64,000 nt of DNA, taken from the NCBI GenBank assembly GCA_963709645.1, contig CAVPXP010000011.1:124001-188000 (forward strand), read 5' to 3'. How positions within the stretch are numbered: position 1 is the stretch's first letter; every line of letters begins with the position of its first letter. The stretch is from DYRB01 sp963709645 (GTDB lineage: Bacteria; Pseudomonadota; Gammaproteobacteria; Chromatiales; Chromatiaceae). The translations under genes were made by a program, and so were the position numbers. A model generated the notes under the pieces. The model searched no databases. It saw nothing but the letters and a program-made list of their open reading frames with translations, and had not been told where the DNA came from. Positions 56,804-64,000 of this stretch are shown here, piece by piece.

Positions 56804-57775
56804 ATGAGCGTAAAAGTGATTAAACATACAGTAAATGGGTTACTTCGACGCGTGGGATACCAAATCCGCAGGGTCTCGCTGGACGATTCCGCTCAGCCCC
56901 AGCAATCCGGCATTTCACACGCGCTTCTGCGCGAGCCGAAGGTACCGCACGGCCACTACTACTCACCCTATCCTGACCTCCACAAGATAGAGAGTCGCAA
57001 AGCAGTCATATTTGACCGCGACCGGATTGTGCTTGATATAAACCTCAACGAGGATCATCAACTTGAACTTCTTGACGGGATCTTTGAGATAGCGAAAGAC
57101 GTAGACATCCCCGAACAGCAAACCGAGCAACGCCGCTACTACTCCGCCAACAACTGGTACGCCGAGCTAGACGGCCTCGTGTTGCACTTCATGATCCGAA
57201 CGCTGAGACCCAAACGCATACTAGAGGTCGGTTCTGGCTTCTCTTCCGCCATGACCTTGGATACGAACGAGCGGTTCTTCAACAACTCCATCGAGTGCAC
57301 TTTCATAGAGCCCTATCCAGAGGATCGACTCAACGGACTACTCCGAAAGACCGACAACAGCCGCGTCATCGTCGAGAACATCGAAACCGTTGACGTCGGC
57401 ATATTCGACACCCTGCAGGCGGGTGACTTCCTGATGATTGACTCGTCGCACGTGTCGAAGTGTGATTCGGACGTAAACCATATCTTCTTCGAGATTTTGC
57501 CACGACTAAAAAGCGGCGTGCACATCCACTTCCACGACATCTTCTTCCCCTTTGAGTATCCCAGTGATTGGATTTTTGAGATGCTCTCCTGGACTGAATG
57601 CTACCTGCTCCGCGCCTTCCTGATGAACAACAACGACTACAAGATAAACTTCTTTTGGCACATGATGCTCCACAAGCACGGAGCGCTCATCAGGGAAAGG
57701 CTCAAGGGATACCTGCGCAACGAAGGCGGCAGCAATATCTGGCTTCAGAAGACTGGACAACCAGCCCCGAGGTGA
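56804..57775 (+). CDS. class I SAM-dependent methyltransferase (Methyltransf_24-like)
   Basis: A 323-residue protein. Variable N-terminus of about 120 residues, then RILEVGSGFSSAMTLD, CTFIEPYPEDRL, DFLMIDSSHVSKCDSDVNH and VHIHFHDIFFPFEYP. The His/Asp-rich IDSSHV and HFHDIF motifs suit the family that methylates sugars or small molecules. Soluble. Alone on the plus strand in the island. Confidence 0.85.
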   Translation: MSVKVIKHTVNGLLRRVGYQIRRVSLDDSAQPQQSGISHALLREPKVPHGHYYSPYPDLHKIESRKAVIFDRDRIVLDINLNEDHQLELLDGIFEIAKDVDIPEQQTEQRRYYSANNWYAELDGLVLHFMIRTLRPKRILEVGSGFSSAMTLDTNERFFNNSIECTFIEPYPEDRLNGLLRKTDNSRVIVENIETVDVGIFDTLQAGDFLMIDSSHVSKCDSDVNHIFFEILPRLKSGVHIHFHDIFFPFEYPSDWIFEMLSWTECYLLRAFLMNNNDYKINFFWHMMLHKHGALIRERLKGYLRNEGGSNIWLQKTGQPAPR

Positions 57776-58276
57776 TCCGCGCGCGGTCCAGCCGTGCCGG
57801 TTACGCTGCCTATGAGCACAACAGATAGCCTGTTGGCGGCGCTCGCGCAACCCAAACCCGCGGTCGCTAGCGCCGTCAGCCCGTCAAAGTATAGGAGTCA
57901 ATTCGGCATCACCATAGCGCAAACCGGAACTGAAGCAAGTGGGGCACTAATACCCCAACAGCATCGCCGCGTTCCGGCTATAGCTTGCTACCGCAATGCG
58001 CCACAGCAGCCTCTGGCTGGGCGCGCAGCCTGGCCGGACCGAATGTGTCAGAGAAATGAGGCCGACCGGTTACGCCGAACCGCCCACAGAACCTTGAGAC
58101 GACCCAGGGATCTCTCCGCCGAGCCCTGCGGAATCAGCGAGATTCGCAGCTACGTCACGGCCAGTCTGCTCCCAACGAATGACTTGGTCTCGGTTGCCGC
58201 GGCCCATTGCAGCTCCGTCAGCTCGGCGCTCACCTACAACAGCGCACGCTCCACTCATGCCCGAGCATCAACCCAA
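57776..58276. other. 501-bp intergenic region
   Basis: Between the 3' ends of two convergent genes. No gene, repeat or terminator hairpin with U-tract is convincing. Confidence 0.4.
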
Positions 58277-59236
58277 TCATTGTCGCCGCTTTTCATCGGA
58301 CGTGACTGACCCCACTACAAACTGGGGCTTGCCGTTTAGTCTCAAGTACGTGCGTCCAAGATACTCACCAAGCACGCCGATACAGAATGTCTGTACACCA
58401 CCAACGAACAGAATTACAGCAAGCAGGGACGCCCAGCCTACTGGCCAGTCCGGATGCTGTAACCGTTGCACCAGCACGACCGCAATGATGATGAAGCTCA
58501 CAAGCGAAAGCCCGAGACCCAGCATAGTCGCGACGCGCAAGGGAAACACCGAAAAGTTTGTTGCCATCCTCAGCCACAGCGAGATCGATCGTTTTAGATT
58601 GTAGTTTCCCTTACCCTCAAGCCGAGCCCGATGGCGGATATCAACTACGGCGATTGATCGGGTGACGTCCAATATCAAGCCATCCAGGTAAGCATAGGGC
58701 CCGTCGTATTTTACAACCTCTTGAACGATTTCTCCGCGCAGCGCCTTAAACGAAGAGAGATACAACCCCTTCGGTTTGCCTAAAAGCCAAGTCGCTACCA
58801 GATCGTTGAATCCACTTCCCAGCCTCTTCCATAACGCATGTTGGCGCTCCTGATAACGCACATAACACACGTCGAACCCCGCTTCAATTGCGCCCAACAA
58901 CTTGCCAATCTCCTCCGGCGGATGTTGAAGATCGTCATCCATGATGATAACGGTCTCACCGGAGGCATAATGAAGCCCAGCCATTATCGCGCTGTGCTGC
59001 CCAAAGTTCTTACGCAATGAGATTCCTTTCAGGAATTGATATCGCTGCGTTAACGCTGAAATGACTTGCCAACTATCATCCGGACTACCATCGTTTACGA
59101 GCAAGAGCTCAACTTGGCCCGAAAGCCCGAGTGCAGCCGTCGACCGTTCGATCTGCTCCACCAGCTCAGCTAGGATCTTGCTGCTGCGATAGACCGGAAC
59201 AACAATTGATAGCTTAATTTTCGTTCTCCAAGTCAA
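58277..59236 (-). CDS. GT2 family glycosyltransferase, GtrB/DPM1-like
   Basis: A 319-residue protein. Catalytic domain: LSIVVPVYRSSKIL, LLVNDGSPDDSW, RKNFGQHSAIMAGL and MDDDLQHPPEEI (DxD-like). Two transmembrane helices near the end (MLGLGLSLVSFIIIAVVLV and LLAVILFVGGVQTFCIG) match GtrB-like undecaprenyl-phosphate glucosyl- or related transferases. It would make the lipid-linked sugar for the GtrII-like and EamA proteins. The three together form a possible O-antigen modification route. Confidence 0.9.
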   Translation of the reverse strand: MTWRTKIKLSIVVPVYRSSKILAELVEQIERSTAALGLSGQVELLLVNDGSPDDSWQVISALTQRYQFLKGISLRKNFGQHSAIMAGLHYASGETVIIMDDDLQHPPEEIGKLLGAIEAGFDVCYVRYQERQHALWKRLGSGFNDLVATWLLGKPKGLYLSSFKALRGEIVQEVVKYDGPYAYLDGLILDVTRSIAVVDIRHRARLEGKGNYNLKRSISLWLRMATNFSVFPLRVATMLGLGLSLVSFIIIAVVLVQRLQHPDWPVGWASLLAVILFVGGVQTFCIGVLGEYLGRTYLRLNGKPQFVVGSVTSDEKRRQ

Positions 59237-59319
59237 TAGGGCTGCGCGGACTTATCCCGCTCCAGACCAGTTTTCCGTTCGACCGCTTAGCGGACCCAGT
59301 CGGGATTGCAGCTGCTTTG

Positions 59320-60048
59320 TCAGGGAACCCGAGGCAGCCGCGCCCAATGCTTCCAGAAGTACCGCAACACGCTCGCCAAGTGCCAACGCAGATGCCGCAA
59401 GTTACGTCGACTGTCCCGCCTGGCGTCGTGAACTACATTCACCTCAGTACAGGCCGCCACTTTCATCCCTCGCTTCCAGGTACGTATGCAGATATCGACG
59501 TCCTCGTAGTACAGAAAAAAGCGCTCATCAAACCCGCCCAATTCGCGAAACTCCGAGCTACGGAACAACATAAACATGCCCGCAACCCATTCCGGGAAAA
59601 AGACAGACTGACCATACTCTGCCGTATGGCGCCCTTCGGCTCCCCCAAATATCTTCCTGATGAACGACGCCGGGGTCGGGAAATATCTCGTACTATCCTC
59701 GACGTCCCCCTCCGGACCCCGAACCAACGGAGCAACCAAGGCAACGCTAATATCCTCCAGCACGGCGAGCAGACGCGGGAAAGGATTGCCAACGAACTCG
59801 ATATCCGGGTTTAGCACGCAAAATGTCGGCTCGACACAACCAAGGAAGGCCGTGTTATGATTTGCGCTAAAGCCCTTGGCAACAGAGTTATCAATTAGTC
59901 TTACTCGCCGGTCGACCCCCAATGCGAGCCGCTCTGGCACATTGCGCGTAACAACGATTTGCGTGACCTGTGGAAACTGAAGCAGCGATTCCACGAGGTG
60001 ACTCACCATGCGGCCGTGCTCGTGGCTCACGATCGAAACAGCAATCAA
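59320..60048 (-). CDS. GT2 family glycosyltransferase (rhamnosyltransferase-like)
   Basis: About 242 residues starting at TTG 60048; no ATG fits. Motifs: IAVSIVSHEHG, IDNSVAKGFSANHN, LNPDIEF (DxD equivalent), GFDERFFLYYEDVDIC and a C-terminal helical HLRWHLASVLRYFWKHW. The GGFDExFFLYxEDVD pattern marks rhamnosyltransferase-type GT2 enzymes. It begins 18 bases after the next glycosyltransferase's stop, so the two are probably one message. Confidence 0.85.
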   Translation of the reverse strand: MIAVSIVSHEHGRMVSHLVESLLQFPQVTQIVVTRNVPERLALGVDRRVRLIDNSVAKGFSANHNTAFLGCVEPTFCVLNPDIEFVGNPFPRLLAVLEDISVALVAPLVRGPEGDVEDSTRYFPTPASFIRKIFGGAEGRHTAEYGQSVFFPEWVAGMFMLFRSSEFRELGGFDERFFLYYEDVDICIRTWKRGMKVAACTEVNVVHDARRDSRRNLRHLRWHLASVLRYFWKHWARLPRVP

Positions 60049-60065
60049 CTCGGCATTACCAGCAC

Positions 60066-61025
60066 TCAGCGCGGAAGCAACTGCTTGTTAATGGCGGACC
60101 AGATATCACTCACTGTTGCTGACCGGCTACGCTGAATGCCTTTTCGTTTATGCCACATTTTCGGAAGACCTTTAAGAGCATCCCATTTTGCCTTCCAAAT
60201 CACCCCTCCCCGCCCATTAATGGAAAACGCAACCACCGTCGCTAAGTTGAGCAGCAGGTGCACAGGCAGCAGGGCACACAAGAGGGGCCCCGGCATGTTC
60301 TTAAAAAATGTCCAAACAAGATTCCGATGGCCGTGATAAGCAGAGAAATCGCTGTGCTGTCCGCCTGTAGTCGCCGACCCGCAATGCAGCGCCACGGCCT
60401 CCGGCACATACCTGGCTGAATAGCCTGCCAACCTTAGCCGAAAACCCAAATCCACATCTTCTACGTAGCAAAAAAAGTCCTCGTCAAATCCCCCCACCTC
60501 CGCCAGCGCCTTGCGCCTGTACAGAGCCGCTGCCGCGCATGGCGAAAAGATGTCTCTGGGGATTAAGTCCCCTCGCTCCTGCTTGCAACCATGCCGCTCT
60601 CGCCAAACCCGGCCGCTGAAATGGTACGCATCACCGATGCCATCCATGATCCCAGGGTCATCCGCGGACAACTGCCGCGAACTGAATGAGGCGCAACGAG
60701 GGTAGCTTTTCGCCGCGGCAACTAAGCGTTCAAGCCACTCTGCCTCAGGGAACGCATCGGGGTTGAGCAGTGCAACAAAATCCGTGTCACACTGTCGAAT
60801 TGCGACATTATTTCCCCCCGCGAATCCAAGATTTTGGCCGATCCGAAGTAAAGAGAAGGCTGGAAATCGCCCGACACAGTCAGCCGAGTGGTCCGTACTT
60901 CCGTTATCCACAATCACCACCCGGTCTGGCATAAGAGTCTGCCCCGAAAGCGTGTCCAAACAGCGTTCTAGGAGACGCCCGCTGTTCCAGTTAACAATGA
61001 CAACGGTTACCGACACCATCCTCAC
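60066..61025 (-). CDS. GT2 family glycosyltransferase (rhamnosyltransferase-like)
   Basis: A 319-residue protein. VTVVIVNWNSGRLLERCLDTL, VDNGSTDHS, GQNLGFAGGNN, LLNPDAFPE and GGFDEDFFCYVEDVDLGFRLR, all typical of WbbL-like enzymes. A hydrophobic C-terminal segment (LLCALLPVHLLLNLATVVAFS) suggests membrane contact. Forms a tandem with the gene at 59320. Confidence 0.9.
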   Translation of the reverse strand: MRMVSVTVVIVNWNSGRLLERCLDTLSGQTLMPDRVVIVDNGSTDHSADCVGRFPAFSLLRIGQNLGFAGGNNVAIRQCDTDFVALLNPDAFPEAEWLERLVAAAKSYPRCASFSSRQLSADDPGIMDGIGDAYHFSGRVWRERHGCKQERGDLIPRDIFSPCAAAALYRRKALAEVGGFDEDFFCYVEDVDLGFRLRLAGYSARYVPEAVALHCGSATTGGQHSDFSAYHGHRNLVWTFFKNMPGPLLCALLPVHLLLNLATVVAFSINGRGGVIWKAKWDALKGLPKMWHKRKGIQRSRSATVSDIWSAINKQLLPR

Positions 61026-61126
61026 CTATCGCGCGACTCCTCTGCCGGGCCAGACGGTCAAGTCTGGGTGCCCTCCGCCAACCTATCCTCATCGCGACAC
61101 GCCTCTATTCGCCAGCCCACCGGGCA

Positions 61127-61284
61127 CTAGGGAAATGCTGATTAAAGCGTGTTCCCTGTGGACCACGGACTCTCCGTCATTTTCGATGGCGTTAAGCCGT
61201 TGAAAATGGCGTGCTCCACGAGCCGCGCCTCGGGGGCCCAGAGCGGGTTAAAGCCAGGGCAGGCTGCAATCAGCATCTACCTAG
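61127..61284 (+). repeat. repeat family II, copy 3
   Basis: About 155 bp with ends CTAGGGAAATGCTGATTAAA and AATCAGCATCTACCTAG, near-perfect inverted repeats bounded by CTAG on both sides. Same orientation as copy 2. Its right end provides the TAG stop (61277-61279) of the glycosyltransferase gene on the minus strand. Confidence 0.78.
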
Positions 61285-62650
61285 CGTGGCCACAGTCCGT
61301 CGGGAAAACCCGCCCACTCCAAATATCTATTAATTCATCCACATACTTCGAGACCGGCTTCGGTGCCCGGGAGGCGCGGCTCATTTCTACGAGGAGGTCC
61401 GGGGACTCGACCACCCGGCGCAATTCACTCGCCAGCGCACAGGGGTTTCCTGGCTCGAACAGAACGCCATCAACGCCATCTTGGACGGCAGCTGCGATCC
61501 CCGGCACGTTCGACGCAAGGATCGGGCAACGAGCGGCTTGAGCGGAATAAAGTACTAGCGGGGTATTTTCGTTCCAGACCGAAGGAATCACAAGAAGATC
61601 GAGCTGGTCAAATATTTCTCCAATTGCGTTGTTCGGAAAGGTACCCCAGAACTGAATCCCATCTACTCCCATTGCGAGTCGGCGCAAACCTTCCGAGTAC
61701 TCTGGGAAGTCCGCTGCGCTCCCGTAGATCTTCAATATCGCGCGTCCTGGCGGGAGCCTTTGGAAGGCCTGTAACAGCACATGACACCCCTTGTGGGGTG
61801 CCAGGGTTCCAATGAAGCCGACTCTTAATGGGCGATCCGGGACGGCTCGTGCGGCGGAACTACCCAGGTCCACCTCGACCACGCCATACGCCGCCACGAT
61901 AACCCGATCTGGCCTTACGCCGTACCGAACCATCAACTGCTGCATCATTCGGTTCGGAGCTATGATCGCGCGTAGCTCGTTAAGCCTTTTGACGTTCAGA
62001 CCAAGTCGAACGGAAAGCGCCTTCACTTCTTCCGCGTAACGGAAGTCCGATATAACCCGAGTACTCGATAGCCGAACCAAAGCCTCGCCCACCACGGCGG
62101 GCAACCGCCAGACGAGCCTCCCTAGACGCCCCCCGACAGTATTACCAGCTAAATGGACAACGCAGTTACCCGCACTAGGGCTAGGCCCGGGACACGACTT
62201 GCCATCGCCATACACAAGCTGCGCAGTTGGACAAATCGTCCAGAAGTCGGTCGGTGTAAAATACGCAGGGACGCCCGCCTCGACCGCCCGATCGATCAGT
62301 CCAGTACCAAGCCGGTTGAAGTGAAAAAAATGCACTAGATTCGGACGGAACGCCTCAATCACACGCGAGAAATATCCTGCCGCGAGATGGTTGTCGAAGC
62401 CAATTGCGATCCTTGATGTCTGCCCTCCCATTGGCGTATAGGCGTGATGAAATCGGTGGATATGGATACCATCATGGAAGTATTCGTCGGTTCGCTCGTT
62501 GTCCGACATGCCCGCAGCGGCTGGAAAGCCAGTCATGACCCGCACCTCATGGCCCCGCGCGACGAGCTCCCGCGCCACGGAGCGTGTAAGGACTTCCGTA
62601 CCTGCGCTAAACTCCGGGAAGAACTGATGCGTTGTCAGAAGAACCTTCAC
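61277..62650 (-). CDS. GT4 family glycosyltransferase
   Basis: A 457-residue GT-B enzyme. N-terminal acceptor domain begins MKVLLTTHQFFPEFSAGTEV; C-terminal donor domain has RVGFIGTLAPHKGCHVLLQAF, a region FWGTFPNN and the E-x7-E-like PSVWNENTPLVLYSAQAAR, then GVLFEPGN. Retaining transferase, probably adding a sugar to the growing glycan at the cytosolic face. The gene ends inside repeat copy 3, so its last residues (about PTDCGHAR) may be altered. Confidence 0.9.
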   Translation of the reverse strand: MKVLLTTHQFFPEFSAGTEVLTRSVARELVARGHEVRVMTGFPAAAGMSDNERTDEYFHDGIHIHRFHHAYTPMGGQTSRIAIGFDNHLAAGYFSRVIEAFRPNLVHFFHFNRLGTGLIDRAVEAGVPAYFTPTDFWTICPTAQLVYGDGKSCPGPSPSAGNCVVHLAGNTVGGRLGRLVWRLPAVVGEALVRLSSTRVISDFRYAEEVKALSVRLGLNVKRLNELRAIIAPNRMMQQLMVRYGVRPDRVIVAAYGVVEVDLGSSAARAVPDRPLRVGFIGTLAPHKGCHVLLQAFQRLPPGRAILKIYGSAADFPEYSEGLRRLAMGVDGIQFWGTFPNNAIGEIFDQLDLLVIPSVWNENTPLVLYSAQAARCPILASNVPGIAAAVQDGVDGVLFEPGNPCALASELRRVVESPDLLVEMSRASRAPKPVSKYVDELIDIWSGRVFPTDCGHAR

Positions 62651-62854
62651 CTTTGTAACGAATAGGCCCTACCAGCTTGAGGCCTTCCTCCCGCTCGCCG
62701 CGCCCCGACCGGACGACCTAAGCCGTCGATACACAGGCCGGGGCGGCGCGTTCCGAGACGGCCAGCGAATCACGTACTTGCTTCAGATGTCCTCCAAAAC
62801 TCCTACCAGCGCCGGGTACGAGATGGGGCCGCCTACCAGCCGGTTGACACCGGA

Positions 62855-63811
62855 TCACTGTGCCGCCGTGTCCATACTCGTCAGTCCCAATTCATTGATC
62901 ATCCACCCCGCGGTTCGCGCAATACCGTCACGCATCGAGACAGTGGGTACCCAGTCCAATTCCTTACGGGCCAACTCGTTGCTCAACACATTGGACTTAA
63001 CATCAAACGGGCGACCAGGAAGGTACCTCCGCACCACAGGTCTGCCCAGCGTGTCTTCGAGGACCTTGATGAGTTCGTTCAGGCTCATCCCGATACCGGA
63101 ACTGATGTTGAAAATCCGAGTATCCCCATCGTATCCGAGTGCCTTCACAAACGCTTCCGCCACATCGCTGACGTGAATGTAGTCACGCGTGATACTTCCG
63201 TCACCCCAGATCTCCAGAGGTACACCCCTGATCGCATTGTTAAGGAACACACCTACCGCCCCTTGCGCAGTTTCGATACGCTGTCGTTCCCCATATGGGT
63301 TTGCAACCCGTAATACCACCGATTTTATGCCATACGCGTGCCCGAAGACGCCCAGGTACTTCTCAATCGCAAGCTTGGTGACACCATAGGATACGAGGGG
63401 GTCTGTCGGGTGCTTTTCGTCGACCGGCAAATAAACCGGGTTACCGTACACCGTTCCACCGGAGGAGATGAAGACCATCCGGCGAACGTTGCGAACCACC
63501 ATGGCTTCGAGCATTTGCAGCGTCCCAATGACGTTCGTCTCGACGTCGAAGATCGGATCGTCGTTAGAAGACTTCGGCAAAGTAGTGGAAACAAGGTGGA
63601 GGACGGCGTCGACGCCATCGACGGCATTCGCCACATCGTGGGTGCTGAGTAGGTCACCCATGACCCATTCAACCTTCTCCTCCGGCTTGAATGTCCGGTA
63701 CGGAACAACCCGCGGGCGCTCAAAGATTCTAAGTGCGTGGCCATCCTTCAAAAGACGGTCAGCGATCGTGGACCCAATAAACCCGCCCCCACCAAATATC
63801 GCGCACTTCAT
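62855..63811 (-). CDS. NAD-dependent sugar epimerase/dehydratase (SDR)
   Basis: A protein of 318 residues from ATG 63811, immediately before MKCAIFGGGGFIGSTIADRL (GxxGxxG Rossmann motif). Catalytic Ser in SSGGTVYGNP and the YxxxK pair in SYGVTKLAIEKYLG. DYIHVSDVAEAF is the usual sugar-nucleotide epimerase segment. It likely makes a nucleotide sugar for the island's glycosyltransferases; UDP-glucose/galactose 4-epimerase or a related enzyme, not resolved by eye. Confidence 0.88.
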   Translation of the reverse strand: MKCAIFGGGGFIGSTIADRLLKDGHALRIFERPRVVPYRTFKPEEKVEWVMGDLLSTHDVANAVDGVDAVLHLVSTTLPKSSNDDPIFDVETNVIGTLQMLEAMVVRNVRRMVFISSGGTVYGNPVYLPVDEKHPTDPLVSYGVTKLAIEKYLGVFGHAYGIKSVVLRVANPYGERQRIETAQGAVGVFLNNAIRGVPLEIWGDGSITRDYIHVSDVAEAFVKALGYDGDTRIFNISSGIGMSLNELIKVLEDTLGRPVVRRYLPGRPFDVKSNVLSNELARKELDWVPTVSMRDGIARTAGWMINELGLTSMDTAAQ

Positions 63812-64000
63812 TGCCTGACAATTCCTCTGTTCGCGCTCGACTAGGGGCAAACAACCGCAGCCCAAATCAGCACAGGTGTTCTGGACGGGACTTACAGCAA
63901 AATCATCCGTTGATCCTTACCACTCAGCGACCGACACAGCTTTGCGCATGGTTTAGGCCGAAGAAACGTTAGCCCCGCGATCAATCGGCTCCTCCAGGCC
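63812..64000. other. end of window, upstream of the epimerase gene
   Basis: No gene or repeat supported in the last 190 bases. Confidence 0.4.

Noticed and set aside
1..64000. CRISPR array, prophage, complete insertion sequence or toxin-antitoxin pair
   Set aside because: No regular direct-repeat/spacer pattern, no integrase, transposase or phage gene, and no paired small genes with such signatures were found.

Overview
The window is a GC-rich chromosomal segment of a gammaproteobacterium, most likely a purple sulfur bacterium of the Chromatiaceae or a close relative. The pointers are soxYZ standing apart from other sox genes, a RuBisCO-like protein of the form IV type next to a rhodanese, an ISC-type hscA-fdx-iscX cluster, and a pcnB-folK-panB-panC-panD order typical of gammaproteobacteria. 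Lineage is inferred from gene content only; no rRNA is present.

Layout. 1-9.5 kb: 3' end of glnD, a secreted basic protein, a VOC protein, a lipoprotein, a Sel1/isocitrate-lyase-family pair, a MoxR ATPase with its VWA/metallopeptidase partner, and an M48 protease. 9.9-15.1 kb: soxYZ, an LpxL-type acyltransferase, a rhodanese, and iscX-fdx-hscA on the minus strand. 15.2-25.7 kb: GTP-dependent PEP carboxykinase, dapC-dapD for lysine/murein precursors, a class III dioxygenase, a YaiI protein, a DeaD-type helicase and YhbY. 25.8-31.7 kb: a minus-strand run DUF2760-Hsp70-membrane protein-YjbQ-RuBisCO-like protein-PhhB-rhodanese. 32.3-41.9 kb: tRNA-Glu(CUC), pcnB-folK-panBCD (RNA decay, folate, pantothenate), then glgA, zwf and pgi (glycogen and hexose phosphates). 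42.1-49.8 kb: a fused HisH-HisF, a sulfatase-modifying-factor-like protein, RtcB with archease, and a cyclopropane-fatty-acid-synthase-like enzyme coupled to a flavoprotein. 49.8-64 kb: a visibly AT-richer surface-polysaccharide island with a GtrII-like protein, methyltransferases, an EamA/ArnE-like protein, four glycosyltransferases and a sugar epimerase.

Two features cut across the map. First, at least a dozen genes in the first 51 kb are broken by single-base indels, mostly in short G/C or A runs. In nearly every case removing or adding one base restores a full-length family member, so these look like base-calling or assembly errors more than true pseudogenes. Second, there are two families of short intergenic repeats with terminal inverted repeats: a 157-bp family (two copies) and a family of about 155 bp (three copies). 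Family II termini supply the stop codon of the adjacent gene in two cases.

No CRISPR array, prophage, complete insertion sequence, rRNA or recognisable defence system was seen. The strongest candidates for less-described biology are the repeat families, the RuBisCO-like-protein operon, the eukaryote-like HIS7-type HisHF fusion and the overlapping Cfa/flavoprotein pair.
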